The notes beneath the pieces are model-generated. The model saw only the letters and a list, made by a program, of their open reading frames with translations, did no database searches and was not told where the DNA came from. From an uncultured Anaerostipes sp. (lineage in GTDB: Bacteria; Bacillota; Clostridia; Lachnospirales; Lachnospiraceae), in contig CAAEIR010000427.1 of the NCBI GenBank assembly GCA_900756035.1, positions 1-43,465 of the forward strand: DNA of 43,465 nucleotides, written 5' to 3'. How positions within the stretch are numbered: the stretch's first letter is position 1; the number at the start of each line of letters is the position of its first letter. Shown here piece after piece: positions 37,501-43,465 of the stretch. The position numbers and the translations under genes were made by a program.

Positions 37501-37934
37501 AGGCAGAGACAATGTCGGATATGGTAGATAATTTAAATATTGTTGTAGTAGTATTAATTGTTTCTGCAGGGCTGTTAGCATTTGTTGTGTTATATAATTT
37601 AAATAACATCAATATTTCCGAGCGAAGGATGGAACTTGCGACTATCAAAGTTCTTGGATTTTATGATGGAGAGGTAAATGCCTATGTATGCAGAGAGAAT
37701 ATCCTGCTCACAATTTTTGGAATCATTGCAGGAGCTGTGATGGGCACTGTTTTGCACAGGTATGTTATTTTCACAACAGAGGTAGACTTGATTATGTTCG
37801 GAAGAAATATTAATTTTTCCAGCTATATCTACAGTATTTTATTGACGATTGGATTTGCGGTTTTTGTCAATGTACTGATGTATTTTCAGCTTCGCAGCAT
37901 CGACATGGTCGAATCATTAAAAAATACGGAATAG
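34551..37934 (+). CDS. FtsX-family ABC permease with a giant coiled-coil extracellular domain
   Basis: 1127 residues. First membrane segment at about 20-42, then an extracellular MacB_PCD-like domain, then about 300 residues of Lys/Glu/Gln/Ala coiled coil (about 240-565) made of repeats like ASGKKQLAEGKKEI. FtsX core segments at about 597-725 (VIFFLVAALVSLTAMTRMVE, GIFKALGYSG), a second membrane segment near 768, another extracellular domain and a final FtsX core at about 1000-1127. Two FtsX domains in one chain means it may work as a monomer. The substrate is unknown; related systems handle peptides, lipids or cell-wall signalling. Confidence 0.92.
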   Translation: MHMKKTALHKDIYRTISRTLPRFLSIFFIVILGVAFFSGIRVTEKDMYITADRQFDQSCLMDIKLVGTMGLSEDNLKAVKELTETAGAEGGYSVDAICRKKGNLDEYAVQVKSQTEQLNQMDVVKGRLPKSRKECLVDEMFAEEHHIEIGDVITLSSGKEEALTDTLKDTEYTVTGIGRSSEYLSRSRGSTDIGSGTINGFLVVSREEFLSDIYTEIYITAKGAKDERAYESAYNQKVSELEKQLKQIQKDQNAEHFIQIKKEAEDKIKTQESRYQKERKKALNKLERAEKKLQASKKKIEKAEKELQENEDQLEEGERALTAGKNQYETGKRQIADAKKQIASSGKKITSQGKKLKASEETLKKSEKQLDASEKEIKAAEAKLQDSEEKLLGQEKKLKELEEQIKIYEQSLGADHPTVQNLKKQLESGKKQVLEGKQKLSQEKSKFLTAKKQISSGRAQIASSRAKISAGKKELRTARKKLTASQKSIQSKEKELKEAKRTLKQSEEQLASGKKQLAEGKKEIRAAQKEWKSGQKAFKTSKAAAMRKLNSGQEKIKEARKEVEDLKAGKWYILNREKTQSYVEYGEEAKRIAALSQVVPVIFFLVAALVSLTAMTRMVEEQRTQIGIFKALGYSGFHIAVKYVSYALAATVSGSVLGAVIGEKLLPWIIITAYKMMYVGLGEVQTPLDIEYSFMAAFLAVGVVVAAVLSACYKELREKPAKLMRPTAPKEGKRILLERIGFLWRRMNFIWKATMRNLFRYKKRFFMTIFGIGGCMSLLLVGFGIKDSISAISENQYEKILTYDFSVSYKDGAAEEDKENLKNWISEKKEIQDFMEVKEATVTISANDEEQEATRIVPMSQKKFSKYITLKDRVSGQSYKMDDQGVILTEKAATLLDVAQRDQIQIREPGGKTVTVEIRAVTENYMLHKVYMTKSLYEKLYGEEAQSSGIYCIQNQNVPQNQDQIGKEVLSRKEAASVAFSADEAETMSDMVDNLNIVVVVLIVSAGLLAFVVLYNLNNINISERRMELATIKVLGFYDGEVNAYVCRENILLTIFGIIAGAVMGTVLHRYVIFTTEVDLIMFGRNINFSSYIYSILLTIGFAVFVNVLMYFQLRSIDMVESLKNTE

Positions 37935-37949
37935 AAAGGAACTAAAATT

Positions 37950-39266
37950 ATGAAAATGAATGAGTTAATGATTTATCAGATTTTCCCATTGAGAGCGTTT
38001 TGTGACGGGGAGGTATCTGAGGGAATTTTAGAAGTGAAAAAATGGATTCCACATATGAAAAAGCTCGGAACTAACGCAGTTTATTTTTCACCGGTGTTTT
38101 CTTCTACGAGTCATGGATATGATACAAAAGATTTTCGGATGATCGATGAACGTCTGGGAACCAATGAAGATTTTAAAGAAGCATGTGTCGCACTGAAAGA
38201 AGAAGGAATTTGTGTAATTTTAGATGGTGTCTTTAATCATGTAGGACGTGAATTCTGGGCTTTTAAGGATGTTCTGGAGAAGAAATGGGATTCGCCATAC
38301 AAAGACTGGTTTTATATCAATTTTGACGGAAATGATTCCTATAATGACGATTTCTGGTATGAGGGATGGGAAGGGCATTATGAATTGGTAAAATTAAATC
38401 TGGATAATGGAGAGGTCAGGAGACATTTGCTGGATGCTGTGGGAATGTGGATCGATGAATTCGGAATTGATGGATTGCGTCTGGATGTTGCCTATATGCT
38501 GAATCGGAATTTTATGAAATGTCTTGTGGATTTTGTTCGTGGCAAAAATCCGGAATTTCTGATGATTGGGGAAATGCTTCATGGAGATTATACGCAGCTG
38601 GTAAATCCTGAGATGTTGGATTCTGTCACCAATTATGAGTGCTATAAGGGATTATATTCCAGCTTTAATACTCACAATATGCATGAGATCGGATATTCTC
38701 TCAACCGTCAGTTTGGACCGGAAGAGTGGACTTTGTACAAAGGGCTTCCATTGTACAATTTTGTAGATAATCATGATGTAGAGAGGATTGCAACCCAGCT
38801 TGAAGATTCTGAGCATCTGCCACTGATTTATGCTATGGAGTTTGCTATGCCGGGAATTCCGGGGATCTATTATGGAAGTGAATGGGGAATGGAAGGAAAG
38901 AAGGAACAGGGAAGTGACGATAGCCTTCGTCCAAGAATTCATCCGGAGGATTTGAAAGAGACGGAATTAACAGAATATATTTCCAGGCTTGCCCAGATTC
39001 GCAAAAACAGCCCTGCATTAAAATATGGAGACTATCTTCAGCTGGCAATTATGCCGGATGTACTGGTTTTTCAGAGAAAGACTGCAGATGATCGAATTAT
39101 ATTTGCAATGAATTGTTCAGAAAATGAATTTACGGCTCATTTTGATGCCCAGGCAGGAACAGGGGTGGATCTGATTACAGGAGAAAAAGTAGATTTTGGA
39201 GGCGGACTTTTCATAGCTGCCAAAACAGCAATGATGATTCGGACAGAAGAGGTATCCCTTTCTTGA
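37950..39266 (+). CDS. Alpha-amylase family (GH13) glycosidase
   Basis: 438 residues, no signal peptide, so cytoplasmic. The GH13 regions are all seen: DGVFNH (92-97), GLRLDVAY with nucleophile D179, GEMLHGD with acid/base E208, and FVDNHD with D276. The sequence is close to maltodextrin/cyclomaltodextrin-degrading enzymes but lacks the N-terminal carbohydrate module common in those, and at 438 residues it is short. Likely degrades imported maltodextrins. Follows the permease by 15 bp behind GAAAGGAACTAAAATT. Confidence 0.92.
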   Translation: MKMNELMIYQIFPLRAFCDGEVSEGILEVKKWIPHMKKLGTNAVYFSPVFSSTSHGYDTKDFRMIDERLGTNEDFKEACVALKEEGICVILDGVFNHVGREFWAFKDVLEKKWDSPYKDWFYINFDGNDSYNDDFWYEGWEGHYELVKLNLDNGEVRRHLLDAVGMWIDEFGIDGLRLDVAYMLNRNFMKCLVDFVRGKNPEFLMIGEMLHGDYTQLVNPEMLDSVTNYECYKGLYSSFNTHNMHEIGYSLNRQFGPEEWTLYKGLPLYNFVDNHDVERIATQLEDSEHLPLIYAMEFAMPGIPGIYYGSEWGMEGKKEQGSDDSLRPRIHPEDLKETELTEYISRLAQIRKNSPALKYGDYLQLAIMPDVLVFQRKTADDRIIFAMNCSENEFTAHFDAQAGTGVDLITGEKVDFGGGLFIAAKTAMMIRTEEVSLS

Positions 39267-39291
39267 CTTTTGAGTAAAAAACATATAAAAT
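39263..39291 (+). promoter_or_regulatory. Promoter of the RNase Y gene
   Basis: TTGACT (39263-39268), 17-bp spacer, TAAAAT (39286-39291). The -35 element overlaps the stop codon of the amylase gene. No inverted repeat in the spacer, unlike the phage cassette promoters. Confidence 0.7.
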
Positions 39292-39335
39292 TAAAGGAGT
39301 GTAAAAACACAAAAAATTGAATAAGGAGGAGACCT

Positions 39336-40886
39336 GTGGATTTTGGTATAGTGATAGCCATTATCGCAACTTTGGTCATTGCAATTCCGGTATCTGCTTA
39401 TGTTGCCAATCAGAGAAGCAAAAAAGCAATGGAGATTACCATAGGGAATGCAGAAGATAAAGCCAGAGAGATTATAGATGGAGCAATCAAAGCAGCAGAC
39501 GCGAAAAAGCGCGAAGCTTCTTTGGAAGTAAAAGAAGAAACTATAAAGGCGAGACATGACTTTGAAAAAGAGACAAAGGAACGCAGGGCAGAGCTGCAGA
39601 AGTATGAGCAGAGAGTTCTTTCTAAAGAGGAGACTGTTGAGAAGAAATCAACAGCTCTGGAGCGAAAAGAACAATCTTTGACAGCGCGTGAGAAGCATAT
39701 TGAGGCGGAGAAAGCTCAGCTGCAGGAACTGCAATCAAAACATCTACAGGAACTGGAGAGAATTTCCGGTTTGACCTCTGATCAGGCAAAAGAACAATTA
39801 TTATCAGCAGTAAAAGAAGATGTAAAGCATGAGACAGCAATGTATGTCAAAGAGATGGAGACAAGAGCGAAGGAAGATGCAAGAAAGAGAGCCAAAGAGT
39901 ATGTGGTAACTGCCATTCAGAAGTGTGCGGTAGACCATGTGGCTGAGACAACGATTTCTCTTGTGCAGCTTCCGAACGATGAGATGAAGGGAAGAATTAT
40001 CGGTCGTGAAGGTCGTAATATTCGTTCCATTGAAAACATTACCGGAGTTGAATTAATCATTGACGACACACCGGAAGCAGTTGTTCTGTCAAGTTTTAAT
40101 CCGGTGCGCAGAGAGATTGCAAGAATCGCATTGGAAAAACTTATTGTTGACGGAAGAATCCATCCGGCGCGCATTGAAGAGATGGTTGAGAAAGCAACAA
40201 AAGAAGTAGAAACCATGATGCGTGAGGAAGGCGAAGCTGCCACACTGGAGCTTGGTGTCCATGGAATTCATCCGGAACTTGTAAGACTTCTGGGAAGAAT
40301 GAAGTTCAGAACAAGTTATGGACAGAATGCCCTGAAGCATTCTATGGAAGTTGCACAGCTTTCCGGACTGCTGGCAGCAGAAGTCGGAGTTGATGTAAGA
40401 CTTGCGAAACGAGCAGGATTGCTTCATGATATAGGAAAAGCGATCGATCATGAAGTAGAAGGTTCTCATGTAGAACTTGGTGTTAATTTATGTAAAAAGT
40501 ATAAGGAGAATCCAGTGATAATCAATGCTGTGGAGTCACATCATGGAGATGTTGAGCCGGAATCATTGATTGCGTGTATTGTACAGGCTGCAGATGCAAT
40601 TTCAGCAGCACGTCCTGGCGCCAGAAGCGAGACGCTGGAGAGTTATACAACAAGATTAAAACAGTTGGAAGAGATCGCAGATTCATTTCAAGGTGTTGAT
40701 AAAACTTTTGCAATTCAGGCAGGTCGGGAAATTCGTGTGATGGTAGTTCCTGAACAGATTAGTGACGATGATATGATTTTACTGGCAAGGGATATTTCTA
40801 ATCAGGTAGAAGAGAACCTGGATTATCCTGGACAGATCAAGGTCAATGTGATCAGAGAATCACGAGTTGTAGATTATGCGAAATAG
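39336..40886 (+). CDS. rny: Ribonuclease Y
   Basis: 516 residues, GTG start behind AATAAGGAGGAGACCT. Order: N-terminal membrane anchor (about 3-23), coiled coil (about 30-195), KH domain (KGRIIGREGRNIRSIENITG), HD domain (LKHSMEVAQLSGLLAAEVG, GLLHDIGKAIDHE with the HD pair) and the C-terminal domain ending SRVVDYAK. RNase Y starts bulk mRNA turnover at the membrane in Firmicutes. Full length for the family. Confidence 0.96.
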   Translation: MDFGIVIAIIATLVIAIPVSAYVANQRSKKAMEITIGNAEDKAREIIDGAIKAADAKKREASLEVKEETIKARHDFEKETKERRAELQKYEQRVLSKEETVEKKSTALERKEQSLTAREKHIEAEKAQLQELQSKHLQELERISGLTSDQAKEQLLSAVKEDVKHETAMYVKEMETRAKEDARKRAKEYVVTAIQKCAVDHVAETTISLVQLPNDEMKGRIIGREGRNIRSIENITGVELIIDDTPEAVVLSSFNPVRREIARIALEKLIVDGRIHPARIEEMVEKATKEVETMMREEGEAATLELGVHGIHPELVRLLGRMKFRTSYGQNALKHSMEVAQLSGLLAAEVGVDVRLAKRAGLLHDIGKAIDHEVEGSHVELGVNLCKKYKENPVIINAVESHHGDVEPESLIACIVQAADAISAARPGARSETLESYTTRLKQLEEIADSFQGVDKTFAIQAGREIRVMVVPEQISDDDMILLARDISNQVEENLDYPGQIKVNVIRESRVVDYAK

Positions 40887-40919
40887 CAAAAAGCGATAGA
40901 GAAATCTATCGCTTTTTGC
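40886..40919 (+). terminator. Terminator of the RNase Y gene
   Basis: Perfect 15-bp stem GCAAAAAGCGATAGA / TCTATCGCTTTTTGC with a GAAA loop, starting at the last base of the stop codon. T-tract within the descending arm. Confidence 0.92.
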
Positions 40920-40960
40920 TTTCTAAGTGGCAAGGTAAGTAAAAAGCAGGAGGTATTTTT

Positions 40961-41500
40961 ATGTGTGGATATGAAAAAATTTGTCAGAAGTTAGTTCATC
41001 AGGGAAAGGTTGTTGGATTTTATGAGGATGTTGTAAAGCTTCCGAGCGGGAAGGTTGTCACATGGGATCTGGTAAAGCATAAGGGAGCGGCGGCGGTTGT
41101 TCCGATAACAGAGAGGGAAACGATCCTTCTTGTAAAGCAGTACCGAAACGCATTGGATTGTGATACTTTGGAAATTCCTGCAGGAGGAATAGAACCTGGT
41201 GAGACAGGACTTGATTGTGTGACGAGAGAAATTGAAGAGGAGACCGGATATCGTGCCGGCAAAATGGAACATTTGATGACCATTATTACGGCGATTGGTT
41301 TTTGTGATGAAAAGATACCGATTTATGTGGCAACTGATCTGCAGCCTTCAAAACAGCACCTGGATGAAAATGAATTCATTGACGTAAAGGAGTATACACT
41401 GGAGGAAGCCAGACAGATGATCTTTGATGGAAAAATCATTGATGCAAAAACAATTTCAGGTATTTTAGGATATATCAGCAAGTATAAGCAGAAAGGATGA
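40961..41500 (+). CDS. nudF: NUDIX hydrolase, ADP-ribose pyrophosphatase type
   Basis: 179 residues behind AGCAGGAGGTATTTTT. Full NUDIX box from G75 to Y97 (GX5E, then RE at 89-90 and EE at 93-94). The N-terminal strands (LVHQGKVVGFYEDVVKLPSG, VVPITERETILLVKQYR) match ADP-sugar pyrophosphatases of the NudF/YqkG group, which clear ADP-ribose. In Bacillus the equivalent gene also lies beside spoIIM, as it does here. Confidence 0.9.
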   Translation: MCGYEKICQKLVHQGKVVGFYEDVVKLPSGKVVTWDLVKHKGAAAVVPITERETILLVKQYRNALDCDTLEIPAGGIEPGETGLDCVTREIEEETGYRAGKMEHLMTIITAIGFCDEKIPIYVATDLQPSKQHLDENEFIDVKEYTLEEARQMIFDGKIIDAKTISGILGYISKYKQKG

Positions 41501-41574
41501 ATAAATAAGACAAGCGGTGCATAAGATATATCAAATATGGGCAAATATAAGAAAATATCAAAGAGGAGCATACT

Positions 41575-42138
41575 TTGGATCGAAAAAAATTTTTTACCGG
41601 ACTGTTTGTGATGAGTGGCTTGATTTTAGGGAGTATTTTCACTAATTTTGTATACAAAGATTATTTAGCTTATGGGGGACAGATGGATTCTCTGGTTCTT
41701 AGCAATAAAGACCTTTACGTTTCCAGTGCCAGCCTGTTTCCTTACATATTATTCAAACGCGGGAAACAGTATGGGATTGCATTTCTTGCGGGATATCTTT
41801 TGCAGCCATTAGTCTTTCTGTATGGAGGAATGTTCTGCATGGCATTCTTTTTAGGATCAATTCTATCTCTTCAGGTAATTCAAACCGGGATGAAAGGGCT
41901 GATTCTGGTAATGTTTAGTTTTTTTCCTCACTTTTTATGTTATGGTATTTCCGGAACTTTAATGTTTCGGAGGAATTTTCGGGATAATAAAAAGGAAGAA
42001 AGATTATATTATGAAAAATCTTCCTTCCTTTGTAATTACAGTGTTCAATTCGAAATTTTGTTTTTGGTACTTGGATGTATTATGGAAAGTTTTGTGAATC
42101 CAAGTATTATGTCAGGAATTCTTAAAATATTGAAGTAA
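41575..42138 (+). CDS. spoIIM: SpoIIM-like membrane protein
   Basis: 187 residues, TTG start after AAGAGGAGCATAC. Five hydrophobic segments: about 8-24, 60-75, 78-95, 95-120 and 160-175, including FLAGYLLQPLVFLYGGMFC and GLILVMFSFFPHFLCYGISG. Size, topology and linkage to the nudF-type NUDIX gene indicate stage II sporulation protein M, part of the DMP machinery with SpoIID and SpoIIP that remodels peptidoglycan during engulfment. Identification rests on topology and position, as the sequence is divergent. Confidence 0.7.
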   Translation: MDRKKFFTGLFVMSGLILGSIFTNFVYKDYLAYGGQMDSLVLSNKDLYVSSASLFPYILFKRGKQYGIAFLAGYLLQPLVFLYGGMFCMAFFLGSILSLQVIQTGMKGLILVMFSFFPHFLCYGISGTLMFRRNFRDNKKEERLYYEKSSFLCNYSVQFEILFLVLGCIMESFVNPSIMSGILKILK

Positions 42139-42140
42139 TC

Positions 42141-43169
42141 CTATACATAGTCAGCCATTCGGTAAAGCAATGCAGCGGACTTATCCCAGCCCAGACAAGG
42201 ATCCGTGATAGATTGTCCGTATACACCATTTCCAATGGATTGACTTCCGTCTTCAATGTAACTTTCGATCATAATTCCTTTTACGAGAGAGCGGATTTCC
42301 GGAAGGAAGCTTCTGCTGTGGAGAACTTCCTGTACAATACGAGGCTGCTGATCCCATTGTTTTCCGGAGTTGGAATGGTTTGCATCTACAATTACGGCAG
42401 GATTCTGCAGCTGGAATTTCTCATACATATATGCAACGCGGGTCAGATCCTCATAGTGGTAATTCGGAATATTATTTCCGTGTCGATTGACAGAACCACG
42501 GAGAATCGCATGAGTCAATGGATTTCCATCGGTTTTTACTTCATACCCATTGGCGATAAAATCATGTTTATGCTGACCGGCTGTAATGGAATTCATCATA
42601 ACAGTAAGGTCTCCTCCGGTTGGATTCTTCATGCCGGCAGGGATGTCGAATCCGCTGACAGTGAGACGATGCTGCTGGTTTTCAACAGAACGTGCACCTA
42701 CAGCAACATAGGACAGAATATCTTCCATATATGGCCAGTTTCCCGGATAGAGCATCTCATCTGCGGCAGGCATATGAAATTCTTCCAGAGCATCCATATG
42801 AAGTTTTCGTACGGAACGCAGACCGCTTGCCATATCAGGTGCTTTCTCAGGATCAGGCTGATGAATCATACCCTTGTATCCGTCACCGGTGGTACGAGGT
42901 TTGTTTGTATAGATACGGGGAATAATTAAGAGTTTGTCAGAAAGATCTTTCTGAACTCTGGCAAGACGTCCCAGATAATCCATAACAGCGGTTTCATTAT
43001 CAGCAGAACAAGGACCGATGATAACAATAAATTTGTCGGATTTTCCGGTAAAAATATTGCGGATTTCAAGATCCCTTTGTTCTTTTATCTTTTTTGCGTC
43101 TTCACTCAGTGGAAATTCTTCCCGTAATTCCTCTGGAGAAGGCATTTTGGCAATTCTTTGCATTCCCAT
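42141..43169 (-). CDS. 3-deoxy-7-phosphoheptulonate synthase (DAHP synthase, AroF/G/H type)
   Basis: 342 residues on the minus strand. Hallmarks: VIIGPCSADNETAVMDYLGR, IPRIYTNKPRTTGDGYKGM, KNPTGGDLTVMMNSI, LRGSVNRHGNNIPNYHY and VDANHSNSGKQW. First enzyme of the shikimate pathway, joining PEP and erythrose-4-phosphate; this AroG-type class is feedback-regulated by aromatic amino acids. Length is normal. Ribosome binding site AAAGGAGAGATAAAACT. The 3' end almost touches spoIIM (two bases between stops), so no separate terminator is present. Confidence 0.95.
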   Translation of the reverse strand: MGMQRIAKMPSPEELREEFPLSEDAKKIKEQRDLEIRNIFTGKSDKFIVIIGPCSADNETAVMDYLGRLARVQKDLSDKLLIIPRIYTNKPRTTGDGYKGMIHQPDPEKAPDMASGLRSVRKLHMDALEEFHMPAADEMLYPGNWPYMEDILSYVAVGARSVENQQHRLTVSGFDIPAGMKNPTGGDLTVMMNSITAGQHKHDFIANGYEVKTDGNPLTHAILRGSVNRHGNNIPNYHYEDLTRVAYMYEKFQLQNPAVIVDANHSNSGKQWDQQPRIVQEVLHSRSFLPEIRSLVKGIMIESYIEDGSQSIGNGVYGQSITDPCLGWDKSAALLYRMADYV

Positions 43170-43293
43170 AGTTTTATCTCTCCTTTATATTCATACAAGT
43201 AAAGCATGTAGTTTTCTATAGTTTAACAAATTATAATGTTGGTGTAAAGAAAGGAATGTAAGAAGATTTTAACGCTTTCATGTAAAATATGAC

Positions 43294-43322
43294 TTTACAA
43301 AGAAAGGAAGAAGGCATATAAT
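43294..43322 (+). promoter_or_regulatory. Promoter upstream of the FMN riboswitch
   Basis: TTTACA (43294-43299), 17-bp spacer, TATAAT (43317-43322). Transcription would start near 43329, about 60 bases before the riboswitch. Confidence 0.75.
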
Positions 43323-43387
43323 AGGATCATAAACAGAAAACACTTTCATTTTCTGTCAAATTGAATATTGAAGTAGAGAATAGAAAT

Positions 43388-43465
43388 TCTCCAGCTTCAG
43401 GGCAGAGTGAGATATCCTATGATATCAATTCTCGACTGGCGGTGACACCTCACTGAGGATAAGTC
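43388..43465 (+). ncRNA. FMN riboswitch (RFN element), cut by the window end
   Basis: Conserved core present in order: CTTCAGGGCAGAGTG (43395-43409), a variable GATATC-CTAT-GATATC stem, AATTCTCGACTGGCGGTGAC (43427-43445 region), then CCTC-ACT-GAGG. This matches the RFN pattern CTTC.GGGCAG.GTG...AATTC.C.AC.GGCGGT. The CCGCGA half and the expression platform lie beyond base 43465. The regulated gene outside the window should be a riboflavin biosynthesis operon or a riboflavin transporter. Confidence 0.88.

Noticed and set aside
42213..42929. 238-codon plus-strand ORF opposite the DAHP synthase gene
   Set aside because: The minus strand encodes an unmistakable DAHP synthase with all motifs; the plus-strand frame has no recognisable domain or start signal.
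43436..43458. T-box-like GGTGTCACCGCC on the minus strand upstream of DAHP synthase
   Set aside because: The sequence lacks the T-box AGGGTGGNACCGCG core and stem I features; read on the plus strand it is part of the FMN riboswitch.
1..43465. CRISPR arrays, tRNA and rRNA genes, insertion sequences
   Set aside because: No regularly spaced repeats, no tRNA-like CCA-ending cloverleaf or rRNA sequence, and no transposase was found.

Overview
The window is AT-rich DNA from a spore-forming Firmicute, most likely a Lachnospiraceae-type gut Clostridium. I infer this from Clostridia-type host genes (a Spo0A-family regulator, a SpoIID-like sporulation protein, DUF4250, YARHG and zinc-ribbon membrane proteins, RNase Y, a nudF-spoIIM gene pair) and from AGGAGG-type ribosome binding sites. 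Nothing in the sequence fixes genus or species.

Bases 1 to about 26,590 are the right-hand part of a siphovirus-type prophage; integrase and lysogeny genes must lie to the left. It starts with DUF4406, SSB and a probable late regulator (5-1316). Next is an accessory zone (1320-4447) made of small autonomous cassettes. Each has a strong promoter whose 17-bp spacer holds an inverted-repeat operator, then a microprotein gene, an RNA hairpin and a ribbon-helix-helix (RHH) repressor gene. Three such cassettes are here, around an AntA/ORF6C antirepressor gene and separated by three copies (R1-R3) of a repeat that ends in an intrinsic terminator. A fourth cassette (26028-26587) sits at the far right end of the prophage.

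The late genes run rightward without interruption from 4462 to 25985: holin, endolysin, a Terminase_2-type small subunit, an HNH-kinase fusion, an XhlA-like protein, a second small-terminase-like gene, two tail-fibre genes, TerL, portal, HK97 protease, major capsid protein, connectors, major tail protein, frameshifted tail chaperone, a 1633-residue tape measure, Dit, Tal and a baseplate protein. The order is unusual because the lysis and fibre genes precede TerL. TerL is interrupted in its P-loop by a 363-residue intein with a LAGLIDADG endonuclease and the Trp-Cys-Thr signature of class 3 inteins. The tail chaperone pair carries a textbook A AAA AAC -1 frameshift site with a downstream hairpin.

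From 26,590 on is host chromosome. A Spo0A-like gene with an altered receiver domain abuts the prophage end on the minus strand, behind a SpoIID-like gene. Then come, on the plus strand, a Cys-tRNA deacylase, beta-carbonic anhydrase, a lipoprotein amidase, YARHG and zinc-ribbon membrane proteins, DUF4250, an ABC exporter with a giant coiled-coil permease, a GH13 amylase, RNase Y, a NUDIX ADP-sugar hydrolase and a SpoIIM-like protein. DAHP synthase is on the minus strand. The window ends inside an FMN riboswitch that should control a riboflavin gene just outside.

The best candidate for an undescribed system is the family of four RHH/microprotein cassettes. Promoter geometry and gene order are the same in all four, while each operator palindrome and each RHH protein is different, as expected for independently autoregulated, non-cross-reacting units.
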